64,000 nt of DNA from Metallyticus violacea (GCA_030762175.1 CM060846.1:182502541-182566540); one strand, 5' to 3'; counted from the first letter of the stretch, positions 51,107-63,728 are shown. Made by a program: numbers and translations. Notes: generated from the sequence alone by a model not told the origin.

Positions 51107-51695
51107 ATGGAATCTTTGGCGATATTACAGCAAGAACATGGCGATGATGTCCTATCACAATTGGCCGTACTTCGGTGGTTCAAAGAGTTAAGGAGAGCTC
51201 TGTTTCAGCAATAAAGCGCCCTTACAACCACTGAATTGAACAAGACCATTATTAACACACTGCCGTCCTTGTTCGGAAAGTTGGACTTATAACAGTAAAT
51301 GGACTCGCAGACGTGTTACAGATTTCCTATAGCAGTGCGTTCATCATTCTGTACGATCGCTTACACATGAGACGTGTTTGTGCCAAATGGTTGCCGAGAA
51401 TGTTGACACCTGAACAGAAAATGGCGCGAGTGGACGTGTCCTTCAGCGTCTGTAGAGAAGCATGGGGAGGCATAGATGAAGTCCACCATTACAGACAATG
51501 AGACTTAGCTTCACAATTCGACTACGAAAGCAAACAGGCGATCTCAGTTTGGAAATCACTTGGTTCTCCGATACCAAAGAAGGCCAAGGTTGTTCGGCAG
51601 GCAGGAAAGTTTGGGGTGAATTCGTTATTCGACAGTACTGGAATTGTTTATCAACATAAAGCTATACCTCAAACGACGGTTATTGTAAGATTATT

Positions 51696-52106
51696 TTGAG
51701 TATCTTGGCTGAACACACCCGAAGAACACGCTCTGTTCTGCACTCATCTGGTTGGCGCCTTCGCCATCACAATGCACGCCCTCACATTTGCAACGTTGTT
51801 GCTCAAAATAGGCCAGAAGAAGCATTGAATGTGTGTTCACCCTCCAAACAAATCGGACCTAGCTCCGTGCGACATTTTTTCCCCCATATATTCCCTTGCC
51901 TCAAAAATGAGCTGCGGGGCCAACGTTTTCATTCAACTGCTGTCGTGAAGAAGGCGGAGGCGCTTCTGAAGACGATGTATAAAAACGATTTCCAGCACAT
52001 CTCTTCCAGGACAGGCAGACACGATGGGCCAAGTGCATGCAACTCAATGGGGACTACTTCGAAAAAGACCATACCAACCTTGACTCTGCCTAGCATATTT
52101 CGTAAG

Positions 52107-52109
<3 letters not shown>
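51696..52109 (+). pseudogene. Mariner 2 transposase, C-terminal frames
   Basis: Open for 137 codons: RRTRSVLHSSGWRL, HHNARPHICNVV, then a shifted stretch over the third catalytic motif, then LKNELRGQRFHSTAVVKKAEALL. The intact Asp in LAPCD is in another frame, so this open frame is not a functional protein. Confidence 0.7.

Positions 52110-52149
<40 letters not shown>
52108..52149. repeat. (AT)n at the right end of mariner 2
   Basis: About 20 AT units between the last coding piece and the terminal inverted repeat of mariner 2. Confidence 0.95.
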
Positions 52150-52151
<2 letters not shown>

Positions 52152-52411
52152 CAGTCTTTATAATTGCTTCATTACTGAAAGAATATGCTATAACTAGGGC
52201 CCGGATTCTTAGGTTTTAAACTATTTTGTTCCTTGCTAGCTAACTGTGGTATTTGTAATAATTATCCCTTTCTTTATCATGGGGGTGACATAGTTGAATC
52301 TTATGAAACCTAACAATGGCTAATTAGGACGTTTAAACATAAAAATGACTAAAACCATTGTTTAAAATATTACAAATAAATTGAAATGTAATTGATTTTA
52401 AATTGTTAAAT

Positions 52412-52422
52412 TTATTATTATT

Positions 52423-52454
<32 letters not shown>

Positions 52455-52455
52455 T
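52412..52455. repeat. (ATT)(ATC)n microsatellite
   Basis: Trinucleotide tract just upstream of the hAT remnant. Confidence 0.95.
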
Positions 52456-52554
52456 AAATATTGTAAGACACCTTAAGGAAAAAATATTTGCCAACTATAT
52501 GAGAAAAATGTTCAGTTCATCAGAACAGAACCACAGGACTATAAATAACATCTG

Positions 52555-53530
52555 ATTTTTAGCAGATGAGACCATAGATAGTTGTGGTCACTTATTTGCT
52601 AACATCATGGTAGGTAAGTTAACCCCACAGAATCTGTTAAACCCCACCTCATATTATGCAAGATGCTGGACATAACAAGCCACAGCACCATAGCCTGCAA
52701 CATTAAAGACGCTTTAGACATCCTATGGCCATCAGAAAACCATAATGATAAGTTTCTACTGCTTGTGACTGACATTGTGGCCTACATGATCTAGGCGGAA
52801 GAAACATTGAACATTTTCTACCTCAACATGCTGCATATCACCTGCCTTGCTCATGGCTTATACCGATTTGCTGAAAAATTAGAAACAATTTCCCAGAAGT
52901 GAACAACATTATTTCATCCATGAAGAAAGCCTTTCTGAAATCTTCCAGTCTCATTTAGATTTTAAAGAAAATACTACACAAACACCTCTACCACCAGAAT
53001 CGATTATCACCCATTGGGGTATTTGGCTGCAGATCATCCATTACGCCAACTATTTTGAGGATATCAAGAAGTTATAGACTCATTTTAAGTAAACAAAGCT
53101 GCCTGCATAGCAAAGGCTAAAACTGCTCTTCACAATAAAACAACATTCCTTCACTTGCCTTTATTAAAGCCAATTTCACTGATCTTCCTACAGATATTCA
53201 ATGCTTGGAATCAGCATCTTTACCACTAGATGCAAAGGAAATCATTGGCATAGTTTCAAAGAAAGAAATACTAGGGCCAATGGGTAAGCCTGTTCTTTGA
53301 AGTTCACCAAGATTCTGCAGCGGAACCCAGAGTTTGCAACAATGAAAAATGCATTTGCTGTTCTTCAGGGGGAACAAATTGCAGACAAGTTACAGTCGGG
53401 ACAGACAGCACTGGCTTCATTAAAATTTGCACCGATGATTTCATGTTGTGTCGAGAGAATATTTTCTAATTATAAGAATGTTTTAAAAGACAACAGAAAA
53501 AGTTTCACCTTATGAAACCAAGCAATATAT
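52555..53530 (+). mobile_element. hAT-family transposase remnant
   Basis: Plus strand. ADETIDSCGHLFANIMVGKL (52563) resembles the DETTD motif with the first catalytic Asp. It is followed by NIKDALDILWPSENHNDKFLL, VTDIVAYMI, LNMLHITCLAHGLYRFAEKL (52830), PPESIITHWGIWL (52991), and the C-terminal dimerisation stretch ALASLKFAPMISCCVERIFSNYKNVL (53409-53490). It spans about 310 codons with stops and at least two frameshifts. The C-terminal 72 codons (53297-53515) are open. Element ends and 8-bp duplications were not identified. Confidence 0.75.
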
Positions 53531-55808
53531 TTTATAGTCAGTGCAACAATAATTGAAAAATGATCTATTTGAGTTTTTATTAATTAAAAAAAATTTCTAG
53601 TTAAGTTTAGTGCTTTACAATTAGGAAAGTTAAAAAAATAACATTAAAAAATTCAGCACCCTGACATTATAAAGATTAGGAAATGTTAAGTTAGTTTAGT
53701 GCTTTATAACTTTAAAAAAATAGTACAGTGATATTATAAAAACTTGGATATTTTAATTGTTCATGTAGAACACTTGTTCAGAGCAATGGAAAATACAAGT
53801 AAAATTAAATTACAATTAAAATTCATATTATCTTATATTTATTTCAATTTGTTTATTTTACTTTAGCTAAGAGAAACTTGAAAAAACTACCCTAAAAGTG
53901 TTTAAAAAACTAAAATAAACTATTTTAACATTGTAAAAAACTAAAAAGAACTAATTTAATATGTTAAAAAAACTAATTCAGCATTTAGAAAAAGCTAAAA
54001 ATCCTGGTGCTAGCTATAGCATAAATTCTTAACCGTGATAACATGTATTTGGCAGTAGCTAACTATGCTGAAACTAACCTACTTACTATTTTTTCTCTGC
54101 TATAACACTTTTTGCATTATATGGATAATTATGGTACAATTTCTCATGATACAGTGCATGAATTTAAATACAAAATATTATACATGAACCATAAATTCCT
54201 GTATCTGACTTACGAGGGATATATTCCAGCAAAATGCTTCTGTAATGTTACCTATTTCTAACTGCTTTAAAAGTTAACTTCATTTCTATACATTTCACAA
54301 ATATTACTTGCTACATACGAGCAATTCATTACACATAATAAAGTGCAAATTTGTTCAAAATGTTTTCTTTTTTAAAGTATTGCCCCTCCTTTCAGATAAA
54401 CAATTACAATAACCAAATAACGAATGTAAAATATGAAATAATCAGATTTGTTGATAATAATCATAAAATATCTGAAAAAAATCTGCATTAATTTGGAAGC
54501 TTACTTAAAATTAAAATTTTAGTAAGAACACTTGTGGAAGATTTTAATAGAAATAGATTGAGTAATTGTGATCCAATGCTTCTACATTCATATTTCAGTA
54601 ACTTGCTTAGATCCAGCAAAAGAACATAATGAGAAGAAGAGAAGAAGAAGAATCTGGAAGTATGAAATTCTGTGGTTTATAAATTTTCTTCGAAAAAAAG
54701 TGGAACTGTGTAGAGAGATTACTCACTCAAGGTAATGTAGTCTCTAAATTCTGCATATTCTTTCCTGCATGCAAAATGCTTTGTTAACTATGAATCTTTA
54801 ATATAATAATTTCTCTTATTAATCATATTATATTATGCCAATTATTAGATCTTTGTAGTACAGAGAGATGGTGACTTGTGAAGAATTTGTGACATTCAAG
54901 ATTTAAAAAACAAAAACTGCAGCGTTGAAGATTCTATCAGCTGATGGAAAACCCACTTCAAAACCTCAAAAAGCAGTGTGGCTGAAGCATCATTGGCAGA
55001 GCTCCGGTTTTACTATTAAATATTTCTTATTTACAAAGTGTGAGCAGAAAGCACATTTGCTTAATGCACATGTAATCCATGTGCCATTCTCAATTTTCTG
55101 TTAGGTATAAAAATTTTAATATTTCAATACATTAAACTTTTCCACAGCTGAAGGGAAATAGATAATTTAAACTAGAATGACAGTTCATTGGTAATTTTGC
55201 AAACTATTTAGACAATAAAACTAAATTTCAATTTTGCACTAAAACAGTTAACTGCTGGAGCTTGTTCTTTGAAGTAATTATTTTATTTCCATTTATCAAG
55301 GGCTTTAGGTACATCTAAAAAGTTCTTGAGAAGTCTATGCAAGTTGCATTTTGTTTGTACATTAATAAGTTTTGGAAGTGTTATATTAATATACTAGTAT
55401 AATTATCAGACAGCATATATAAATAGTATATATTTTGTCCCCTTGGTGCTTAAGTTTAAGACCGATTATTCTTGTCAAAGAAGTCAAAATAACTAAATTT
55501 TACCATGAATAATTTCTGCATCTCTCTCTTACAAAGGATATGATACAGCAGAAACTTCTTTGACATTGTTATGAAAATAGTCAGATACATGCTATGATAT
55601 TAACTTAAATAATAATAAAATTAATTACGTAAACAATGAAAAAATATTAAATTGATTAGAAACACTATTCTGTACATGTTTAATATTAATTTAATTTAAT
55701 TAGTTAAAACTTGTATATCCTAATTGTACTAATTAAACTACAAAACAAATTTTCTTATGACTTAAGAAAATGGAAAGTTAGAAGAAACAAATGTTTTGAA
55801 CCACTTAC
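53531..55808. other. AT-rich intronic stretch
   Basis: Contains a loosely repetitive part at 53560-54000, with TTTAGTGCTTTA, AAAACTAA and TTAGTGCTTTATAA phrases recurring. No coding signal. Confidence 0.5.
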
Positions 55809-55943
55809 TATATGCTCCTGAAGCCATCATAGAAGCATGGTCTGAAGCTGGAGGTGTGTAACTATTACAATAGTAACCTGGGTTCTCCAACTTTATTGTG
55901 TTTACTGGAGGCTGCATGCCATTTGGACCTTGCATTATGGAAG
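55809..55943 (-). CDS. NFI: Nuclear factor I (NFI) internal exon upstream of the KRLRR exon
   Basis: Minus-strand exon of 135 bp bounded by acceptor tttttatgcag and donor ATA|GTAAGTGG. It opens with two bases of a split codon, has 44 open codons and leaves one base, so it splices in frame to the exon at 46757-46960 and makes a Ser codon at the join. The peptide includes IKLENPGYY and YTPPASDH, rich in Pro, Ser and Met as expected for the linker between the NFI DNA-binding domain and the transactivation region. IKLE fits the psi-K-x-E SUMO acceptor pattern, which is an inference only. The intron between the two exons is about 8.85 kb and holds mariner, hAT and SINE insertions. The assignment depends mainly on the neighbouring exon and the matching phase. 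It could be an alternatively spliced exon. Confidence 0.65.
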
Positions 55944-58900
55944 CTGCATAAAAATTAACCCTAGTTTCATTAATAACTTAGATACATCAAAATACAATTC
56001 AATAATACATTTATAATTTTAATATAAAAATAGATTAATAAACAAGACATGCAAAACAGAAAGGTTCATGTATAAAAAAAAAAAGATATTTTTGTACATA
56101 AATACTTAAAACAAAAAAGGCACTTCTGCCTCACTCATGCTTTGCAAAGTCCCTTGTCTTTTGTGCCCATTATTATGTCTCCATAGGTGCACTGGAACTT
56201 CTAAATTGGGAATAGAACCCATTTCAGAAGTTAGTTATCACAAAGTAATTTAAATTATTCATAATCTTATTATATACATTGTTTTTCAAACCTTATTGAA
56301 AAAAACTGCATTCACACATATTATAACTATTATGATAGTGCACAGATTCACACAATCACCCTTTTAAATTCATCTGCATTTCTCTGTATTTATGTAGTTA
56401 TTCTTAAAGTTCTGAAAACAGTTTCTTTTACCTTACCCTGCTTATCTTTACTCTCAGATTCTAATTTAACTCTTAGCATTAAATAAGACCCAGTTTTACA
56501 ATCATGCAAAGTCTGTACAAAAGTTACAGAAAATTTTTTTTGAATAACACAGCAAAGGAATGAACAAGTAGGCAGTATGCAGCAATCTTACATCATGATA
56601 ATTATTAAGAATTGCCCATTCCTAGACAGGAAATAGCCTAAGTAACTAGAGAACTGAAGCACCTGCAAAAATGCATTATATGTGAGTCAATATATACTGA
56701 CCAAAAGCTAAACTTCTTTTCCTCATTTTTATTTCTGCCTGTTCTCTGTGATAAGCTGAACCAATGAAACCAAGAGCAAAATTACTGTTTTATTTTCTAA
56801 TAATGGACTATTTGAAAAGTAATCGAAAATATCAGACTAATGCTATATACAAATTTCATAGAGTATTTGTTTCAATGTGGTATTAATATATTGCACAAAA
56901 TTTACTGGCTATAGAATGGTCTTAGACAAACAATTAGATAGAAAACCAATGATCCATATATTACATTTTCCAAGTTACAGCTAAAGTATTCTAAAATATT
57001 AAGACGCCACTGATCAATCCTGCTTCAGCTCGTAAAAAAGACAATAATGGGTGAAAATTGCAAAGTGTGTTTCTTTGGTTTAATAGTTAATATAAGAGAG
57101 AGGCAATTAAAAATAAAGGATCAGGTTTGATTTCCAAATAGTTGTGATTCCACTCTTTTTACTTTGTTAGAATTAGTGCTACACATTTGCCTCTAATTTT
57201 GCAAGTTTCAAAGTAACAATTTAGGCAAGATTTAAATTTTCTAATTAATGTACTTATCATACAAGCTTGCAGATTTGGAAGAGTTCAAAATATACAGTAA
57301 TTTAAATACAATAATGTATAGTGAGTTGGTTTAAAGAAACTGGCTCAAGAAACATGCCATCACATGTTGACGGCTGCATGAATAGTATAAGTGATAATAT
57401 TGTGCATGTGCAAATAATTTTATGCGTGAGTTAACTTTTCTTAATAAAAAACTGTGCTTCATGTAAGGTTTTGAATTAACATCTGACATGTTATCCAATA
57501 GGCCAGTATGGTTCTGGTCTAATGTACTGAGAATCATTCACCAGTATAGTGGTCTGCAGCACCCTATTAGTTTGCAATGCTAAATTTTCTATGCAAATGT
57601 TTAACTGCAAGGTTTCCCTTAACTCATAACAATTGTGCTATTTTAATATAAATTACTATTTCATTTCACTTAAATATTGAATTATCACTATGAAACATCA
57701 ATTATTTAGATTGCATATAACTAGGAAAATTCACTTAGCAGACTATTGGTTTCCTATCTAATTGCCTATTCAAAATTCCCTTTATCACCAGTAAAACTTG
57801 TGTGTGTTATTCATTCACACCACATATTCGAATGTGTAGCACTTTCTGATCAAGGTTTTAGTAAAAATGCACAAATATTTCACAATCCAGACTGAATGTG
57901 TGAAAGAACAATCAGTAATAACCTTTTCTAACAAAAATGACTTTCAACTTTTTCATGCGTTACTCATCACTGCATTACTTCCTCCCCAGTAGCTTTAGTT
58001 ATGATACATTAGACTATAGACAATGATGAGGAGAGCAATATATGGTCTACAAAATTTAATATAAGGAGTATAATTGTAATACAGTGTTAAGCAGCTCATA
58101 AATCAATTGTTGTTTGTTACAATTAATTTCTCTTAGTAACAAGGAGGAAGCCTAATACTTTGCCTCTCTTTATTGCCTTGAGGTTTGTATTATCTGGATT
58201 GCCATTTGGGGTAACTATGATACTTTGAGTTTAAGCATTCATTTTAGCAGTAAAGTACATTTCATATTTTTGTTATTACAGGAAAAGGGACACCATATGG
58301 TATGTAAGTATTTCTTGACTCTTGCCACAGCTCACAAAGATAGTGGGAAAGTGAATATTAATGTTGATGTTGTGTGTCTGGATGAAGAGGGTTTAGGAGC
58401 AGCATTTGTTTTTGTAAGGTTATGCAAATGTTTCTGCCTCAAGTTTTGTAGCTGACTCTTCAGAAAAATTGAAGTCTCATAATCACTTGTGCAGCTAAAT
58501 GGTTCGATACTTCCTACAGTATACTTTGCAGTCCTTAAAATAATCGATAGATGTGGGGTTTCATACCACGAACAGCGTCAAAGTTTTTAAAAACCTGTGA
58601 TTTAAAGTGTGTCCCTAGGTCTGTAAAACATGTGATATAAACACCAAATCTTTATATCCAATGAGGACAGAAACAGTCGACCTTGTTTCAACTGTTATAT
58701 CTTGAATGGGTATAACTTCTATCCAAGATGTGAATTAGTCACTAGCTCATGCCAGCAGGAGGTAGGTCCAACGAGGTCGTCAATATATCTACACTGAATC
58801 GCTCATGAAGCCCCTAAATCTTCTTTAGCTGTGATTTTGTGTGGCGAGAGTTTTGTTTTTCTGACAGTCGATCCAAGATTTTGCCCAACATTTTAGGTTC

Positions 58901-59867
58901 AGCGAAACAAAGTTGCGAACTTGTTAACAGCTTACTGTAGTTTTTGACATCAGTATGGACAGCTATGCGATTTCACAAATAATTGTCGTCGAAAATACTT
59001 AAGAAAACATTTAATATTTGCAGTAGATGCATCACACAAGATATTTTATCGGATGGAAACTGCTATTGTTTGGATTGTAAAAAAATTTTTCTTATTTAGT
59101 TCCTGAAGTTTGTAATCCTGAAGTTGATTCATGTCTAATTTACCGTAATCTGATTTTGTTGTTATTATTATTGTTGTTGATGTCGTTGTAGTTTTTGTTG
59201 ATCTCCCCTCAGTTCTAAACAACTCTTCGGCAGCGATGTTGTCGTAACCGTTGGCATGATGGGTGTTCGTGCAGGATTGTGAAGCAGCTGTAGCTGCCCC
59301 ATCTACCCGGAGACGCTTTTTTAATTTTTTTTTCTTTTTTTGTTCATGACTGCAAATGTGATTGGCAAGCAATCAATGTAGATTATAAAGAGAGGAAGAG
59401 TACTTAGGCTTCCTCGTTACTTAGAGCAATGATGTAACAAATGACAACTGATTATGAAATGTTTGACATTTAATTGCAATTATGCTGCTTATAATTAATT
59501 AAGATTTAACTTTATTATGCTCTCCTCCTCATTATGCTTAATCTAATATAATGTAACTGAATTACTGACGAGGGAATGTAAAGAGATAGTAGCCCAGAAG
59601 GACATCTTTTATATACAGCATATTAACTTCTACACAACTTATGACAAAAGTATAACTTAAATAGCAGAAATGCTATAAGATGATGAAAAACTGCAGTGGC
59701 TGATGTTATAATTTATTGTTCAGTGTCCAATAACAACGAAAAATATGTATGCAATACACGGTTTTGATCTTTTGTAACAATAAATGAGAAAGGTAATCTC
59801 ATTAAACACTTTGTTACGCGTTTATTATTAGATGACTGACAAAAACGTCTACCAAGAAATATTTATC
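55944..59867. other. Region upstream of the NFI exon without recognised exons
   Basis: Mostly AT-rich. CpGs become more frequent from about 58.55 kb. The NFI DNA-binding exons are not here in any form I can recognise. Weak tRNA-like phrases (56.2 kb and 57.12 kb) are too degraded to call. Confidence 0.5.
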
Positions 59868-59882
59868 TTCCATAACCACTGA

Positions 59883-60184
59883 GTCGGTCCTGGTGGTGTA
59901 GTGGTTACCATACTTGCCTCCTACACCCAAATCGCGGGTTCGAACCCGGCCAGGACCGATGGATTTTTTCGGGGCGTAAAAATCCTAAGTATGGCTTCCT
60001 TCGGAAGGGAAGTAAAGCCGTGGGTCCCGTGTCGTACATTTACGGCACGAAAAAGAACCTCAAGCCTGAAAGAGAGGCCTCTGAGCAAAATTTGTCGGCC
60101 GTTTCACGCCCCGAGTTGAATGGGACGCTGATGACCGTAGATGTTAAAGAGCGTCCATAAATAAATAATTAAAAAAAAAAAAAA
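59883..60184 (+). mobile_element. Young tRNA-derived SINE with perfect 15-bp target duplication
   Basis: Starts with a tRNA-like head at 59884-59960. The acceptor ends GGTCCTGG/CCAGGACC pair, the A box is TGGTGTAGTGGTTACC and the B box GGTTCGAACCC, but no CCA is encoded and the anticodon arm is poorly paired. A body of about 200 bp with a GGGGCGTAAA phrase follows, then an AT-rich tail and poly(A). The 15-bp TTCCATAACCACTGA flanks both sides (59868-59882 and 60185-60199) without mismatch. The many CpGs and the perfect duplication mean a recent L1-type insertion. It is transcribed by RNA polymerase III if active. A partner LINE was not identified. Confidence 0.85.
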
Positions 60185-62059
60185 TTCCATAACCACTGAT
60201 TGCGTCGATTCATGACATACATATATAGGCATGGTTCTAAAAGTCTAGATAAGTGTATTTCTTACTTTCCTGTTCATATCATTTGCTGCCTCCATAAAAT
60301 AAATTTGTAACATACAAACACAGCAATTTAAGTATTGCTACCAATTTATGAAGCTCAAAAGAGAAACCGTATATAATTTTCAGGATGTACCCTTCTTGAA
60401 TCGCAAAATTCTCATGTGAGCTGGAGGATCTTCATATTCAATTATTTTTAACCTTAAAGTTTCGAGGACATTGTTATGTTCTAAACAAGAAACAGTTCCT
60501 CTATTTTAGCCTGAGGCACGTCTCATAAGATATCTATCTCAATAAATATGAACCACGTAATCTTGTAAAGGGAAGATGTGTTCGGTATGATAGTGCTGCT
60601 CTGGGCTATCAAAATTATGCAATGAGCACCACTAAATCATAGGTCAATATATGAATTTAAAAATAAAATTATCTTTTGCCTTTTGGAGTTTTCCGGAAGC
60701 GTACAGTACGTTTTATATTGGAAGTACCTAAAAAAATACAAATCGCAGCTACCTTTTAATGGTTTATACTTCTTTGAACCAATGATTGGTCCAAATTTAA
60801 TGCCAAAACCCGTTTTTTCCACGTACTTTGTGGTAAGAGAAACACCTTTTCCTTGTTTGCTAGAATATCATTCACATATAACATTCCTCAAACATTGAAT
60901 CTTCAGCGTACGAAAATCTCGAAAAGGTATATTTATGAATTCTGCCACCTTAGTGATGTGATGGAAGGAATACAGGACGACAATTTTATTTACCTGTGAA
61001 TTCCCTTTGGACCAAATTTAAAATAATGGTACAAATAAGGTATAACAAACAAAAGTAGAAAGTACATTCTTCTCTGTGATCAAATGCCTTTTTGCAGAGA
61101 AGATTTGCAAATACATTTTAAAAGCATTTCCCCCTTATTTAATAACTACGATTGCGCAGAATATTTTACGTCTTACGCCTTCGAAATAATGGCAGAAGTT
61201 AAATAAAACTAGAAATTAGTTTGAGCGCAAATTTCTCATTATACTGATATTCAAGACCATCTGAATTTGACACTCAGTAAGTGCAGAGACATTCTAGAAA
61301 AATTCTACACCTTCGCCCTTACTGGAAATTGAAAATGGTTCATTGCGTTTGTAAAAATATATTTTGCAATTAAGCTCATATACTAAACCTAAGATAATAC
61401 AATTGAAATGCCACCAAAATTAACATTTCCAACTTTTATAATTATTTAGCAGGTTTCTCTGCTGTACCCTACTTAAAAATGGTATAATTTAACGAAAACC
61501 AATATAAGCCATTTGCCCACCCACTTACCAACACTCGCGTATGCAAACTAAAGTGATTTTGTTCGCCCACATATAAAGTGATTTTTACTCTAACATGTAA
61601 AATAATAATGATTTTATATTGTTTCAAAAATATAAACTCTTTGATAAACTACTATATATATATAATTCTCAAACATTTTATTTGGTATTTTATCAGCAGT
61701 TTATTAGACCAATCATCTTCATGGGCGATGTATTTATTTGGAGAAATAGCATTTGAATTCTGAATCTACTTAAAGACACCTAATCTACCATGTGGAATCC
61801 ACATATTTTGCTCCCATTTCTTATATGCAAGAGCTGCTGTTTTTTAAGTCGGCAAAGAATGCAACGTACGTGGGTATCACGCCATTTCTATGTAATCCTT
61901 TTCCTACTATTGTGGTCCAGAATGTTGCATCTCAATAAAGATTATGGTTATTTTAATAGCATGATGCGGCAAGTAATTATTAGCAGTAAATTTATGCAGT
62001 TACCTTATTTCTTCATCAATATTTTTCATTGACATTGCTTTTAAAACAGTTATATTTCC

Positions 62060-62660
62060 TATAAAATGTTAACTTGAAGGTTCTCACTTGAACAGGAGTC
62101 CTCTCCGCGTTCTGCGCAACCTGCCGCAACCCTAAGTCCTCCTAACCTAGAATATGCACTTACTGGAGACGTTATTACCAAACGATTTTAGAAAAGCTTC
62201 GTCTCACAGTAGCATTTGTTAAGTGTAAGTGAAAAAATGCGAAAGCACGTGTGTGACAATTCTATTTCCTGGAAAACCATATCTTCTCAAATCACGTAGG
62301 ATGGGACAGTGTATTTTGTGGCCGTGTAAAGGGGGAGAGGTGGGAGGTCGAATTCGAGCTTGGTGTAGGGCTAGAAGGGGGTTGCCGTTACAGCTACCAA
62401 ATGTCCTGTGCAGGAATGGATGATGAACGGCACTTCGTTTACTAGCCATTAAACTAAAGAGCTAGAGCAGTTAGACCGACGCGGTAGGCGTCAGCTCAGC
62501 GCACATTCTTCGCTTTCCACACGGGCGGGTAACCGGCGCCGCCCCACCTCCAATGTTTGCTGAGGTCAACACCTTCCAACATACAACTATCGGACAAGAA
62601 CTATAACCTCATGCGGCAGGGTACATAGTGCTGTGTGCAGCCCGGTCGGAGACTTCTGTA
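62060..62660. promoter_or_regulatory. CpG-rich stretch, possible promoter-like region
   Basis: Unlike the rest of the window this stretch is CpG-dense and GC-richer, particularly 62462-62550 (GCGGTAGGCGTC, GGGCGGG, CCGGCGCCGCC). No TATA or start codon could be tied to it. It borders the candidate exon at 62685-62777 and lies upstream of the NFI exons on the minus strand, so a 5' regulatory role for either is possible. A CpG-rich young repeat is the alternative. Confidence 0.3.
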
Positions 62661-62684
62661 GCGAAAACAAGCAAATTTCTTTAC

Positions 62685-62777
62685 CTTAGTACAACGCTCT
62701 TCTACAAATACTCCATAGTCCACGTCGTTCTTGTTGACTTCCTGGTATTTCATAACACGTAAGACGTCATATGCAAC
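62685..62777 (-). CDS. Candidate internal exon of an unidentified protein
   Basis: On the minus strand a 93-bp open stretch (31 codons, phase 0 at both ends) sits between an acceptor (ggttctcag) and a strong donor (ACTAAG|GTAAAG). The peptide has a globular look, with segments such as YDVLRVMKYQEV and DVDYGVFVEE, and the DNA has several CpGs, unlike the AT-rich surroundings. I do not recognise the family. It does not match the NFI DNA-binding domain as I know it. It lies about 6.7 kb upstream of the NFI exon on the same strand, so it could belong to an NFI 5' variant, a nested gene, or be chance. The opposite strand also offers weaker splice-like sites here. Confidence 0.35.
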
Positions 62778-63066
62778 CTGAGAACCAAACGCCTTGAAAA
62801 ACAAACCTCAATAAGATCAAGTACATATTCCTACCAGTCACTTAGAATGAATTTGCAGTAACGAACACCAAACCCGCTCAGAAGATATGCCCCTCCTCCC
62901 AAAAAAAAATCTAAGTGAATATATATTCCAGGTATCTTCTTCCTAGAACTCTTCAGTAAGGAAATTACAATTTTTTTCTCATTATTTCAGAGTGAGAACA
63001 GACAATACTAATGTTTCTTGGTATTGTAAAGTTAAAATACGTTATGAGACAATGAATGCGGAATGA

Positions 63067-63079
63067 ACACACACACACA

Positions 63080-63148
<69 letters not shown>
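63067..63148. repeat. (AC)n(AT)n compound microsatellite
   Basis: About 46 bp of AC with one TC interruption, then about 34 bp of AT. Confidence 0.97.
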
Positions 63149-63150
<2 letters not shown>

Positions 63151-63728
63151 CTACTTATTAAACTGTTTGCCTCTCTTGCATTTTGCCTGATTCTTAAATC
63201 ACATATTTAACAGTATTAGTTGTAGGTAGGAAAATGGGTTCAATCTGTGAATTACGAACATTCTCTGGAATATGAAAGCAACTTTAGCACAGTGAACAGA
63301 GGACACAGTAGCACTTACAATTTCCTATGAAAACTGGGGAAAATTAACACACACCTTCGAAACATAGTGATGAATTAAAATGGCGTCTTCGCCTTGAGTT
63401 TGAAATGGAAATAGTTCCTGGGACTTGAATTCGAAGACTAGGCAAGTCTTGACACAACCCACAAGTTAAATATGCATTACGTGCCAAAAACTAACACTGC
63501 ACATATTTTGCCTATAGGTATATACATAACGCACAAATGATGCAGGTAGTAAATACAATGTTAAATCCGAATGGGGTTAAGTGAAGTTAAGTGAAAATGT
63601 CTCAAATTAATGAGTAAAGTCATAAGTTTCTTCGGTACATTGTAAAGATATTCTTGAGATAGAAATGCTTACAATAGGCTTATGGTAACAATTTAAGTAG
63701 TTAAGAAAAAATATAAATACGCAACATA

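Larger units (their letters stand above)
50818..52176 (+). mobile_element. Mariner element 2, frameshifted
   Basis: The ends at 50820-50848 and 52147-52175 are imperfect inverted repeats (CAATAAAGACTAAGAATA type). The internal frame pieces read MESLRNEQYTALKEVCFYLG (51014), LAILQQEHGDDVLSQLAVLRWF (51115), VCAKWLPRMLTPEQKMARV (51380), GIDEVHHY (51472), SVWKSLGSPIPKKAKV (51548), FDSTGIVYQHKA (51632), HHNARPHICNVVAQ (51770) where HDN is expected, LAPCD (51860), and FPCLKNELRGQRF (51893). The second catalytic Asp is lost. A 30-A run sits in the N-terminal frame. It lies in the NFI intron, in the opposite orientation to the gene. Confidence 0.8.
46961..55808 (-). other. NFI intron, phase 1, repeat-filled
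   Basis: Inferred intron between the two NFI exons, GT...AG on the minus strand. It contains a tandem duplication (47100-47460), two head-to-tail opposed SINE copies (48.8 and 49.5 kb), a tRNA-like remnant (49.87 kb), a dead mariner (50.82-52.17 kb), a dead hAT transposase (52.55-53.52 kb), and AT-rich sequence with no visible coding signal from 53.5 to 55.8 kb. Confidence 0.6.

Noticed and set aside
59046..59372. 108-codon minus-strand open frame
   Set aside because: Lys and Thr runs come from A-rich and triplet-rich DNA, and no splice or domain signal is seen.
59884..59960. Genuine tRNA gene
   Set aside because: The head has good A and B boxes and acceptor pairing, but the anticodon arm does not fold well and it is continuous with a SINE body, poly(A) and target duplication.
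62219..62449. 76-codon minus-strand frame and its plus-strand partner in the CpG-rich stretch
   Set aside because: Basic, Pro- and His-rich composition follows from GC content. No known motif and no clear start context.
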